Shown here piece by piece: positions 33,133 to 45,101 of a stretch of DNA of 64,000 nucleotides. The stretch is from Orobanche coerulescens (Eukaryota; Streptophyta; Magnoliopsida; Lamiales; Orobanchaceae). The number at the start of each line of letters is the position of its first letter. Position 1 is the first letter of the stretch. A program made the translations under genes and the position numbers. The stretch is from assembly GCA_033398695.1 (NCBI GenBank), contig CM065815.1:143141001-143205000 (forward strand), given 5' to 3'. The notes under the pieces were generated by a model. The model did no database searches. It worked only from the letters and a program-made list of their open reading frames with translations, and was not told the origin of the DNA.

Positions 33133-35461
33133 CATTTGGGTCGAGTTGGGTCGTGTTTTTGTTGCATCATTCGAGTTGTCGATTGACAAATACTAGAGCC
33201 GTGAGTCTTTGTTGTTCACTCGGGCTTGTGCGTTATCGGAATTGCAGTATCGATCGGGCTTGTTATAACTTTTCCAAATGGTGTTTACGTGATATATTGT
33301 GTTCTTGAGTTGCTTGAGTTTGCAAAGCGTGAGTTTTGAAAATACTGTGTCGAGTATTTTCTTGAGTCTAGACATGTGCGGTATCACGGGGAATCGTCGG
33401 CTTCACGATCTGTAAGTATTTGGATTTTTTGAGATTTATTCATTGTTCTAAGTTGATATGTTTGAGATTCAGCAGATATCATGCGTTACAGTATGAGATG
33501 TCAGAGTGGGACAGGATTGATGATCTTGAGAAACTATGATTTTGGAAATCAGTATGTCGGTTAGATTTTGGAACGGAATTGTGTAATCGGGAGAAGGACT
33601 ATGGATTGTTGAGGAGAACATGTAGTCATGTTAGTTCATTTTATGATATATATGAACTGTTTTGAGCATTTGAAAATGACACTTTTCAAAATGAATATTT
33701 CACAAATGTTTTACGAAAAATGATTTTGGGCCGAGACCCAAATCGATTTCGAAATGGTTTTGTGACTCAGGACTTGAAGTCAAAGGGTTTTCTACTTTTT
33801 AAACTTTTTGTAATGCGGAACGAGATACTGGCTGAGACCCTAATGTCTCAAAAGACATTTCTGTTTTCTAAAACTCCCGAGATGTGTAAAACTCTTTATC
33901 AATCGTTTATTTATTTTGTTCCTACCTTTTGAGGCTTTTGGTTTTACTTGTTCAAATGGAATTTCTCGGGAAGTCTTTTGCCGTGTTTGATTTGTTGATT
34001 TGTTTCAATGTTTTGTCATATCATATTTGAGGTGATCCAGGATGGGTCAAGGAATGACGTTGCGAGTAGTATGTGGAGAAGAGTTTTTATCGGAGTCTAT
34101 ATATTGAGGTTTTGGAACTCGATCGTGTGGTTTTTGTTGGAATGTCAGTGGATTGTGACGAGCCGACGTGGTATGCAGGAGTATGGATATAGTCGAGCAT
34201 TTGCATACTTTTCATTTTAAAACTTCGAAATCGTGTGGATTCGAAGGAAACTGTTATCGAATACTTGGCACCATCGAGCCAAGTTAATTTTTCGAAAATT
34301 GATTTTGTGGTCTTACCAAAATTTATGTTTTGAGTTCTCAAACTCTTGAAAGAACTTTCGAAAATTGTCTTCGTGACAAAAATATATGATTTCAAACTGG
34401 TTTTGAAAATGTGATTGATATACATACGCATTTAGTGCATAGTGCATATCATATTGATGGTACGATGGAAAAGAAATTCGAACGTTAGTATGTTAGTTTG
34501 ATTATCCGGTGATGATCGGTTGAGTTATCGGATAAGAGAAATATGTTGCGTGTTGTAGATTCATGCACATAATATTATTTTGGAAACTTGGGATTTTGGT
34601 GAAACCGGAACATATGTGCTATGTGATTCCATTGGTATGGTAGTAGCGCGATTTTACCTTAGTGATTCTGGAATGATTTCCTTGTAAGCGTAGATTTGGG
34701 GATGGTGACCCCATACTGGTTGTTTTAAATAGTGAGTGGTCGTTTCCACTCCGTGTATGATTGGGCATGTTCGTCGGTTTGTGATTGGTTGTTCATATGC
34801 CGAGGTATGTTACTTGATCGGATATGTTTATTGAGATCCACCGTATGTGATCGGTGTGTCGTTTGAGAATTTTGCTTTTTCGTATATCCGTTTCGTGGTT
34901 GTGTTGATAGTGTTGGAGTTTACCGTGTGAAGGTATTCTCGATTTCCGTTGATCGTTCGTTGGTCGTATTGGAGTTTATCACGTTGATGATATTCTCGAT
35001 TGTGTTTTGACCTCTGGTTGGTCAGATTGGAATTTATCATGTCGATGATAAATTCGGTTGATTGTTGATCATTGTTGGTGATCATCTGAGCGTTCAGATT
35101 GTCTATCGATGTTTCGGGATTCGTTGCCATTGTATTGAGCAGTTGTTTCTCAGATACATCGGATATTATTCGTTTTATCAGAATTGAGACTTGATTATGT
35201 AATCAGGCAGACAGGATTTGATTCGGGCAGATTGTTTCATCTGAAGATGATATATTTTGTTGAGACTCAGGGAATTGTGATCGTAAGCGTATTGAGATTG
35301 TACAGTGAGATCGCTGGCTAGTATCTCCGGAGATCGTCGACCTGCGTATTTGTAAGTATGCTCTTTTGGATATTCGGTAATGATGATGATTAATCGTTGT
35401 CGTGATGGTTTTGGGATATTTTGAGTTGAACGGTATGTTTGTTCGTTTTATGATGGATTGC
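33133..35461 (+). other. Internal region of the non-coding element
   Basis: 2.3 kb without capsid, zinc-knuckle, DSGA, FIDD or integrase motifs on either strand. Some text is loosely repetitive (for example GGTCGTATTGGAGTTTATCA near 34970). It may act only as packaged RNA. Confidence 0.75.
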
Positions 35462-35499
35462 AAGTTTCGAGGACGAAACTTATTTTAAGGGGTGTAGAA
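35462..35499 (+). promoter_or_regulatory. Pre-PPT hairpin and polypurine tract of the non-coding element
   Basis: AAGTTTCG (35462-35469) and CGAAACTT (35474-35481) form a perfect 8-bp stem over AGGA; the purine tract AAGGGGTGTAGAA adjoins the 3' LTR. The element codes for nothing, so the stem is not kept for protein reasons. Confidence 0.78.
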
Positions 35500-38400
35500 T
35501 GTAATATCCGGAATTTCTACTACTGATGTTTAATATTATTTTATCCGAGTTATATTGTACAGCGTGGAATCTGTACAGTAGAGATAAAATAAATAAAGGG
35601 TGAGATATCGATATCGGTATAATTGTCGTATTTGGTCGACAATTACATTTGAGGATATTGTGTATCAGGTTGTCGTACTTTTGATATTGAGTATATCGTA
35701 TGATGATATTATTGGATTCAGTGTTTGTGTTCAGTGTGTCTTATGTTCGCTTTTGGTATGTCGAGACGTTGGACAAGAACTGCGGAAAATGGCTAAGTCT
35801 GACCTTATTAGCGCCTGTGGAATTCATGCATAACGCACGCTATCGTGGATTAGCGCACGCCACGTTTATAGGTTAGCGACGCTAGTGCAGATGGTCGAAA
35901 GGAATCTGCGTGTGGACCCAGTACTTTCGGCGCACGTTCAGTAAGTCAGCGGTTGTTGTCTGAAGTATTTAGCGCACGCTAAAATATTAGGCTTAGCGCA
36001 CGCTAACTATGTATCGATCAACAAGGAATCTTATCCTTGCCAGATCTTTGTCGGAATGTGGGGGCGAGTGGTAGGTGAACACGGTAGTAAGTCAACCGGA
36101 TAGCGCAAGCTAAGAGTAAGGACTTGCGTCGCTAGACATGATGATTTACGTGCGTTAATGCATGGGCATTACGTACGTAAGGTAGTTCTGAAGCAAGGCG
36201 GTAGCCTGGATCTGCGATAGCGCACGCTAACAAAGTCGATTAGCGCACGCTAAGGCTAGCGCACGCTAAACATAAGGGTTTAGCGCACGCTAGTGGTTCA
36301 TTCTATATAACGGTACTCACGGGTGTCATGAAACATTTCGTCCATTTCTTTCCTTTCACCCGATAGAGACAACCTTGTGAGAACATTTGGAGTTCCTAAA
36401 CACTGAGGGATGATCCTCTTTAACAAGATTAAAGATGGAAATCATGGAGTAAAGCTTTGTTCTTGAAATCATTGGTGATTCTTGGAAATCAATCCTTTCC
36501 TTCAAAAAGGTAATTACTCTTCACTTTGAGATTTCGTTTTGGATCGTATATGATGTTCTTGAGTTGATGATTATCATATAAACAAGTTGATGAGCATGAC
36601 AACGAGTTGGATTACCGTACTAAGTTAGTGTTGTTATCAATATATGAGTATTGATATGTTTCGTATGGTTTTGGATGGAATTCAAGATATATGTTGATGT
36701 AATTCCCTTCTTCAATTCGGATTTTTGATGTTTTGTCGTTGGTTACTTCGTATGGTAACGATTATGGTGATCTTCTTGTGATTCTTGAAGTTATATGAAT
36801 TGTATGTCGAAGAACATGATGAATAAGGATTTTTAGATGTTAGAACACATCGGATTTTATCATTTATGGATCATGAGCGAATTTGGATAATTCGTGTTCT
36901 TGAAGAGCTATTAAATTATATGTCATGATTGTTATGAAATCCTTAATCTCGAGATGAGTTGATCATTGTCATGATGGAAGTGTTAGACGATGCTTGAAAT
37001 GCATGCCCTTTGCATGACATTAGCGCACGCTACGTTCTTGCCTAGCGCGCTAACGGGAGCAACTTAGCGCACGCTACGTTAGGTGATTAACGTGCGCTAA
37101 GTAGCGACGATCAAGATATTTTGTGTTTTGATTAGGAATTCGTGATGGTTTGACTTGGTTGGTTCCATTGTGTTTATTCGAGGTTGTCTTTGAACCGTTG
37201 AGTTCGATTAGTTAGTTTTGTCGGTTGTTGATTGTTATCGGATATGTGTTATTTGATTTCTTGATAGGTTGAGATTGTTGGTCGGTGAGTATAACCGGAT
37301 ATTGCGGTCGTGTTCGAGTATGTCCATTGTATTGCTTTTGATCGAAATTTGAGGAGCTCGTAGACAAGGGCAATGTGTTCGGCAAAGACTTCGTGGTATC
37401 GGTATCGAGGCAAGTTATTACTTGCTCGGTTATAATATTTAATGAATGATTTGATTTCATTTCGTTCATGATGCATACGGCGATGATTATTGTGAACTCG
37501 GGTATTCGGATCGCATATCGTTCTTTCGATTACGGGAGGTAAATCATAATGTATATGCTTTATCTCGATTATTGGTATGTTCGAGAACCGAGGTTACATT
37601 TTGGTAAAGACGGGATATGAGTATCTATAGTTCATTGTACGCGTTTGGATCGCCGAGCATTGAGGATAATCGTCGGTGATGATTGGACATCGAGGTTGCT
37701 CGAAGGACTCGGGGCAAGTATTCCATATTGATTATGGTTTAGTGTTATTTATTTTGGTCTTGTACCTTTTCTTTCATGTTGTTGAACATGAAGTCGTCTA
37801 GTAAATTGTTATGTTGTTCATGTTGATGAACATGTTGAATTGCATATGTGTATGCATATTGTGTTGTTTATGTTGTGTAAATAATCCGATGGGATTATGA
37901 GGATCTATCTTGCCGAGGGCGCTGGATCGAACGTCCACCGATTTTGATCTTGTAGGATCATCACGGGGATCTATCTTGAGGGCTGGATCGATGGACAGAG
38001 TCGTTCACCCGATTTTGATCTTGTAGGATCATCACGGGGATCTATCTTTGAGAAGCTGGATCGTTGGACGTGTTTTCCACGATGTTGATCTTGTAGGATC
38101 ATCACGGGGATCTATGCTCGGGCGCTAGATCATGGATTTACATTGAGTATACATGATTGATAAAGTTTTTGAACATATTGACGTGGTCATATGAGTATGC
38201 ATTTGTAGGTATTGTGTTAGGACCGTGTCCGTATTGCATTGATCGATCTCGGATTAGACCGATATGATTGTCGTGGCACTTCATATCTCGAGGTATGTTC
38301 CGTATTTCCTTGGTATTTGTCTTTGATGGACAATCGGTTATCGTCTTGGGATTTGATGATATTATTCGATGGATCGTATTGGTCAGAAATGGTAGATTTC

Positions 38401-39089
38401 CGTATCGTGAGTTGGTTATGATAGTTTGAGGATCTTGAGTATTGTTTAAGGTACAATCTGAGATATTATGTTCGAGTTTATTGGTTAATCGAGTACGGGA
38501 TGTGAAATGTGATAATGGTTATTCGATGAGAATTTCTTGAGTAAGTAAAGATTACGTTGGTCGTATTCTTATGTTGTATTCTCATTGGTATGTTATTATT
38601 AATGTGATGTCGGTTATCATTGTTGGATATTATGGTGACCAGTCGTGGATTTATTTTAGGTTCTCGGAGTATCGAGCTTGTAGCGGTCGTGAAGAGATGA
38701 GCTTCCGGAGGATCTTGGCTAGGACATGTTACGTACATTGAGTTTATTGTTTGGTTCTTGTTTTCATTGCTAGAGTATTGTTTTGGTTGGTCTTTTTCCG
38801 CTGCGTGAGTATTTTGAGGCGCACTTTTGGTATCTGGTAACCGAGGTTACTTTGGTAATCGTTTTCTAAACTTTTGAGTATCGGATGTTTGGCCTTGCGA
38901 TTTCAAATGAGTTTTACGACGGTTTTTTATAAATGGATTTTATAAGTCTTTGTGAATTTTTAAAGATAGTACCGTCGTTGGCCTCTCGGGCATTTGTAAA
39001 ATGTTTGTGAAAATTTCTTTTAGCCTTGTGGGTTCCACCTCGGGGCCCACGGCGCTGTAATACTTCCGGTTAAATCTGGGGGTGTTACA
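35500..39089 (+). repeat. 3' LTR of the non-coding element
   Basis: Matches 29497-33095 throughout, with many small differences concentrated at CAG/CTG triplets (see findings). Palindrome array 35809-36292, second cluster 37021-37100, tandem units 37901-38140, end GGTGTTACA. Confidence 0.92.
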
Positions 39090-39094
39090 TAACC
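39090..39094. repeat. Target-site duplication TAACC (right)
   Basis: Second copy of TAACC; the interrupted chromovirus LTR (GAACCTGGTAATG) continues. Confidence 0.93.
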
Positions 39095-39876
39095 GAACCT
39101 GGTAATGAAATCGATAATCAGGTATCGAAGTACGAGTTTACGGTGATTTGAGTGACTCTAGCTCGACCGAACGTTCGTCGGGTGAGTTGAACCGTTAGCC
39201 GTCTAGCTTAGAGTGTTAACCCGACCGTAGTAGATGTTAGATGTTCGTCCGTTTAACTTGTTTTGAGTTGTCGTTATTTTTCCTATTTGTTTAGAGGGCC
39301 GAGCATTGCGAACGATTGATCAAAAGAGGCGGCCTTCGAGTGTGTTGAGATCATTGGAGTAATTAGTTCTTGCCATCTTTTAGGCGAGTATCGGATTTGA
39401 AACTTGTTAATATTGGAATGTTGATCATGTATACGTTTATTCATGTTGTTGGTGAGATTAGTTCTTTTGAATTGTTATGGTATTCGTGAGTGATTTCTTG
39501 ATTGTTCATGATGAAGGACATATCGATTTTTGCATATGTATATGCATGATTTGTATTTATGTATGATCCGGAGAGATCAAGTGATCTATGCTGAGGGCGC
39601 TGGATCGGATGTCCACCATGCGTTGGTCCGACGGGATCATCCTGGGGATCTATGCTGAGGGCGCCGGATCGTTGGATGGGTTTTCCACCATGCGTTGGTC
39701 CGACGGGATCATCATGGGCATCTATACTGAAGACGCTGGATCGTTGGATTACCGTGTATTGTGTTGATGGAATCGTGAGGATTCGCATTGTTGGATTCCG
39801 ATGACGGAAGTCCGTTTTATATGTTTTATGATGCATAGTTATTGCATAATCGATTTATGTATTATGATACTTGTAC

Positions 39877-39930
39877 TAGCATCGTTTTGCTAACCCCTTC
39901 GGGGGTGGACATTTGTTTTGATGTTCAGGT
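39877..39930 (+). promoter_or_regulatory. UUCG-type hairpin plus CAGGT in the chromovirus LTR
   Basis: TAGCA...TGCTA flanks a short loop, then ACCCC-TTCG-GGGGT forms a stem closed by a cUUCGg tetraloop, followed by TTCAGGT. Same order as the hairpins at 4088 and 11999 although the primary sequence differs. Counterpart 47209-47262. Confidence 0.6.
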
Positions 39931-40231
39931 AGTCGAGGAGCAGGGAAGCAGCCACAGTACCGACATGACGATGAAGGGGCTCAGTGATGTTAATTGTTGT
40001 TATCTTGTCTTTTTGGATTATTTTCAGTACTCGAGTACGTGTGTCTCGTGATGTTTTCGAGTTGGTCGTAATAATGGACTTATTTGAACTGTTCAAATTG
40101 GTTTTGTAATCTAAACGTTAATGGTACTTCTGTATTATTTCTACTTTTCTTTAAATTTAGCCTTGTAAATTCTTATATAAAAGATTTACGGCGCTGTAAT
40201 TATTCCGAATATCTCGGGGTGTTACAGAATA

Positions 40232-40264
40232 TGGTATCGGAGCTAAGATTCATGGATATCTTGG
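40232..40264 (+). promoter_or_regulatory. PBS and adjoining hairpin of the chromovirus
   Basis: TGGTATCGGAGC at 40232-40243, then CTAAGAT (40243-40249) can pair with ATCTTGG (40258-40264) with one G-U pair. The place matches the hairpins of the two non-autonomous elements while the sequence differs. Confidence 0.7.
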
Positions 40265-40467
40265 CATTCGGGAGTAGTTGGGTCTGTTTACGTTATTTGA
40301 TTTATGGGTCGTTTGTAACATCACTGCTCAGCCAGCGTCGTCATGTGGACCGTGGTTGTAAGTCTAATCTCTTATACTACCGTTTTATTAAATTTCTTTT
40401 CTGTGAATATTGACGGACTTTCTTTTAGAAAATTTTTACCTGGATATTGAGCATTCGTGTTTACAGT

Positions 40468-43400
40468 ATGTTGAGGGGAGATCGTGGAAGCGGAAGCGGT
40501 CGTGGACGCGGACGTGGTAATGCGAGACAAGAGGATTCAGCGTCTACCCCAGAATTATCGGCTAGTCGAACCGATTCCCATTCTGGAGGACCACATGGAT
40601 CAGCAAATGACAACGCAAATCCTAACATGCCGGGGGTGCTTCAACAGGTGGTCGCTCAGATAACCCAGTTCGCTCAGGTGGTTGACCGCATGCAGACAGC
40701 GATGGGCCAACAGCGCAACGAGGATAACTGGGGAGACAAGTAGCTTACGGAAGTGGTCAAATTGCACCCACCAAAATTTGACGGTTCTGCTGAGATTCCT
40801 ACTTGGGATCACTGGCTGAAAGAGTTGGAAAATATATTCGCGGGGATCAACTGTCCCGATGACCGAAAGGTTCCGATCGCCCAGTATTTTCTGACTGGGG
40901 AGGCTTTCGACTGGTGGGAGGCTGTTCGACCTGAGGATCACAATGCTGACAGGACGGAATTCAAATTGATGATGGAAGCACAATATTGTCCTCGTCCAGT
41001 TAGAGAGGCTAGAGTCAGAGAGTTTTTCTCCCCGCAGAGTTCGGAGGTATCTGTGACTGACATAATCAAGACTTTTAATCACCAGCTGACTTGTGTGCGA
41101 CACTTGGTCAGGACCGAGGCGGAGAAGATTGTCCATTTCGACATGCGGATGAAACCCGAGATTCAGCAATATATGTCCGGATTTGAATGTACTACCTTGA
41201 GACAGTATCAGGACAAAGCGCTGGCCTATGACATGAAAGAGGCAACGGTGGATAAATCGGAGGAAGCAAAGAAGCAGAAAGTGTCTGGCAACTTCATGGA
41301 GATCAAGAGTGGTGGGCCCCGCAAGGGCCAGTCTTCATTTCATTCATCTAGGAGACCTCCGCATCCTTCCCGAGGTGGAAAAAAGTTCCGGACAGCATCA
41401 ACGGTTTCAGACACAATGAAGAAATGTTATAACTGTGGTAAAGCAGGGCATGTTCGGCGTGATTGCTACGCACCTTCTGTGACCTGTTTCGAGTGTGGAC
41501 AGGAAGGCCATCGTGCGACTTTTTGCAGAAATGTGACTAGATCTATTGGTACTCGCACTCCTGCACTGGTTCCGAACGAGATAAGTGTGAACCAGACACA
41601 GCATAGTGGTTTCCAACAGCAGAGTGTTGGGAAAAGAGAGGCGTCGATCTTTGAGTGCATTAAGCCGTGCTGCACATGCGAGATGAGGAAGTCAGATGAT
41701 CAGAACACTGCTGTTGCATCAGGTATGATTCAGATCCTTTTGCAACCAGTTAGTGTCTTATTCGATTCAGGAGCTACGCATTCTTTCATATCATTCAACT
41801 GTGTTAATCGTTTGAAAATCTCGTGTTTATATGATTGTGAGCCTTATGTTGTGGGATTACCGAGTGGAGAGAGAATTGTGGGAACCCTCGAAACTAGAGA
41901 TTTTCCAGTGGCTATAGGAGGGAGAGATTGGCCATCAAATCTTATTGTGGTTGACATCCATGGTGACGATTTAATTCTCGGAAATGATTGGCTTAGCCGT
42001 TATGGGGCTATTTTGAATTACCGAAGGAGAATTATTTCTATCATTGCTGATGACGGATCTGAATATTTATTCAAAGGATGTAGGCCGGGAAGCTCAATAA
42101 AATTGATCAAAGCCATGAAAGCAGTGAAATTACTGAAGCAAAGTTGTCACGGATTGTGGTGTTATTCCATGAAGAAAGAAGAAGTAGAAATCTTGTCTAT
42201 TCCAATTGTGAATGAGTTCTCAGACGTATTCCCTGACGAACTACCTGGGTTACCTCCGCGGAGAGAAGTAGAGTTTAATATCGAATTAGAGCCTGGAGCC
42301 GCACCTATTTCCAGAGCACCATACCGTACGGCGCCAATCGAGATGTATGAATTAAAGAAGCAGCTTGATGAACTATTGTAGAAGGGTTACATTCAACCTA
42401 GCGTTTCTCCTTTGGGAGCGCCCGTTCTCTTTGTCCGGAAGAAAGACGGATCTCTCCGATTGTGTATTGACTACAGGGAGCTAAACAAGGTGACGATCAA
42501 GAATAAGTATCCAATACCTCAGATCGACGACTTGTTTGACCAACTTCAGGAGGCAAGGGTATTCTCGAAGATCGACTTGAGATCAGGATACCATCAGTTG
42601 AGAATTAAGGAATCGGATATACCGAAATCTGCTTTCAGATCTCGGTACGGACACTATGAATTTGTGGTGATGCCATTCGTACTTACCAATGCTCATGCGG
42701 TGTTTATGCAATTAATGAATCGGGTATTATTAGAATACTTGGATAAATTCGTGGTCGTTTTCATTGATGACATCTTGATCTACTCGAAAAACCCAGAAGA
42801 GCATGCAGAGCATTTGCGTATCGTTTTGAGTATTTTGAGGAATGAACAGCTTTATGCGAAACTGTCTAAATGCGAGTTCTGGCTTAAGGAAGTAACTTTC
42901 CTTGGGCATGTGATATCAGCTGACGGAGTTCAGTTAGAAATCTTGGAATGTGAATATCCTAAAACCGTGAAACAAGTCCGAAGTTTCTTAGGACTTGCTG
43001 GATATTATCACCATTTTGTAGAAGGATTTTCCAAAATTACTCGTCCACTTACTCAGCTGTTGCAGAAGACTCAGAAATTCGTGTGGAATGAGAAATGTCA
43101 GGCTAGTTTTGATGAACTTAAGAGAAGACTGACGATTACCGGATGGAACCGATGGATTCATGGTATACAGCGATGCTTCAAATCAGGGTCTGGGATGCGT
43201 GTTGATGCAAAAGGATAGGGTGATTGCCTATGCTCTCGACAGTTGAAACCGTACGAAGCAAATTACCCGACTTATGATTTAGAGTTAGCACCTGTAGTCT
43301 TTGCCTTGAATATTTGGCGACATTATTTGTACGGCACTCATTGTCAGATCTTCACAGATCATAAGAGCGTCAAGTATATTTTTAGTCAGAAGGAATTAAA

Positions 43401-45066
43401 CATGAGGCAGAGAAGGTGGTTGGAATTGATCAAGGATTACGACCTGGAAATCCTCTATCATCCAGGCAAAGCGAACGTGGTAGCTGATGCACAGAGCCGC
43501 AAACCTGTTTCTCTACGAGTGTTGGAAGCGCTTACGTCCCAAACAAGCATTCAACGAGAACCAATCCGTGAAGGAATTGAAGTATGGTCACAAGGAGTCC
43601 AAGGAAAACTGTGCATGATGGAACTAACCTCGTCGTTGGTCGAAGAAATCAAATCTAAGCAGTTTGATGATTCTATGATTCTTCGATTATGTGACGAAGT
43701 AAACAAAGGGAAGGCCCCAGGATTCGTGATACAGGATGATGGAGTTCTGAGATTTCAGAGTCAATTTTGTGTCCCCGACGATGATGTTTTAAAACAGGCA
43801 AATCTTTAAAGAAGCTCACAGCGCGCCCTATTCTATTCACCCGGGCACCAGTAAGATGTATAAGGACCTAAAACAAAATTTCTGGAGGGGGAATATGAAG
43901 AAGGATGTAGCGGAATACGTTTCGAAATGTTTAACCTGTCAGTAGGTTAAGATTGAACATCAGCGACCTGCCGGAATGTTGAAGCCACTTCTGATTCCTG
44001 AGTGGAAGTGGGAGGATATATCGATGGACTTTATCACCAGTATGCCGAGGACTAGGGCAGGGATGAACATGATTTGGGTGATAGTTGATCGACTAACCAA
44101 GTCGGCTCATTTCCTCGGTATTAAAGATACTTGGGGACCCGAGAAATTGACACGAGTATTTATTGCGGAGATAGTTCGATTACATGGTACGCCGAAGACC
44201 ATTATTTCGGACCGAGATGGTCGCTTTGTGTCACATTTCTGGAAGGTAGTTCATAAGGCCTTGAGAACCGAACTAAACTTTAGCACGGCTTATCATCCCC
44301 AGATGGACAGTCAGTCCGAAAGGACTATACAGACAGTAGAGGATATGCTTAGAGCTTGTGCCTTAGATTGGTCTACCGATTGGGAGGTTCATTTGCCGTT
44401 GATCGAATTCACCTACAATAATAGTTGGTATGCTTCCATTAAGATGGCACCATTTGAAGCGTTGTACGGGTGAAGATGCAAATCGCCCCTGTGTTGGGAT
44501 GATTCTTCTGACTTAATCGGGACGGAACCAGAATTGATAGTTCAGACTCAAGAGAAGGTAGCTCTGATTCGTGAAAGGTTGTTGACTGCGCAGAGTCGAC
44601 AGAAGTCTTATGCTGATGTGCGCCGTCGCCCATTGGAGTTTGAGATTGGGGATCATGTACTATTGAAGGTTTCTCCTACCCAGGGAATTTTCCATTTTGG
44701 GAGGAAAGGAAAGCTGAGTCTGAGATATATCGGGCCATTCGAGATCCTTGAGAGAGTTGGGGAGTTGGCGTATAGGTTGGCCTTACCACCATCACTGAGT
44801 CACGTTCATAATGTATTCCACGTATCCCAGTTACGGAAGTATGTACCAGATCCCAGTCATATCATTGATTTTGGCGAGATCGAGGTAGCTAATGACGGCA
44901 CCTTTGTAGAGAAACCGATCAAAATACTCGAGAGTCGGAACAACAACTGAGGAATAAACCAATATCCTTGGTTAAAGTGCAATGGTCACGACACGGAGTC
45001 GAGGAGGCCACTTGGGAAATGGAGGATGGTATGAAGACTAGATATCCGGAGTTATTTTCTTCTTAA
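40468..45066 (+). pseudogene. Chromovirus Gag-Pol polyprotein, decayed
   Basis: ATG at 40468 opens MLRGDRGSGSGRGRGRG. Gag capsid follows, then knuckles CYNCGKAGHVRRDC and CFECGQEGHRATFC; protease LFDSGATHSFIS (Asp codon 41764-41766); RT with [22 protein letters not shown] (Gly of the usual MPFG replaced by Val) and FIDD at 42760-42771; RNase H; integrase with a core of MDFITSMP, SDRDGRFVS and SERTIQ; chromodomain-like C-terminus. Breaks: TAG 40741-40743, TAG 42379-42381, frameshift with small loss near 43135-43240, frameshift near 43800, TAG 43943-43945 (CAG/CAA expected), TGA at 44471-44473 (Arg expected), frameshift near 44945. It would copy and integrate the element; as it stands it cannot. 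The stop at 45064-45066 abuts the pre-PPT hairpin. Confidence 0.93.
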
Positions 45067-45101
45067 GTTTCGAGACGAAACTTCTTTTTTGGGAGAGAGG
45101 A
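45065..45101 (+). promoter_or_regulatory. Pre-PPT hairpin and polypurine tract of the chromovirus
   Basis: AAGTTTCG (45065-45072) pairs with CGAAACTT (45076-45083) over AGA, then a T run and GGGAGAGAGGA up to the 3' LTR at 45102. The stem begins within the pol stop codon. Confidence 0.78.

Larger units (their letters stand above)
29497..39089 (+). mobile_element. Non-coding LTR retrotransposon (LARD-type), 9.6 kb
   Basis: LTRs 29497-33095 (3599 bp) and 35500-39089 (3590 bp), PBS 33101-33112, pre-PPT hairpin and PPT 35462-35499, perfect TAACC duplication. The 2.4 kb internal region 33096-35499 shows no gag or pol motif in any frame; its longest ORFs (up to about 114 codons, antisense) have no domain. 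This is a large non-autonomous derivative that needs proteins in trans. Leader hairpin, PPT hairpin and U3 motif resemble those of the gag-only and chromovirus elements, the likely helpers or their relatives. Confidence 0.9.
28205..40226 (+). repeat. 5' LTR of the chromovirus, split by a nested element
   Basis: Left part 28205-29496 and right part 39090-40226 together match the uninterrupted 3' LTR 45102-47558; the empty site there reads GTTATATAATCGAACC near 46416. Palindrome array 28358-28752, TATA-like TATATATAT about 28765, tandem units 39580-39755, hairpin plus CAGGT 39877-39930. Confidence 0.92.

Noticed and set aside
33720..35463. Small ORFs in the interior of the non-coding LTR element as genes
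   Set aside because: Up to about 114 codons, mostly antisense, no motif, no Gag or Pol similarity by eye.
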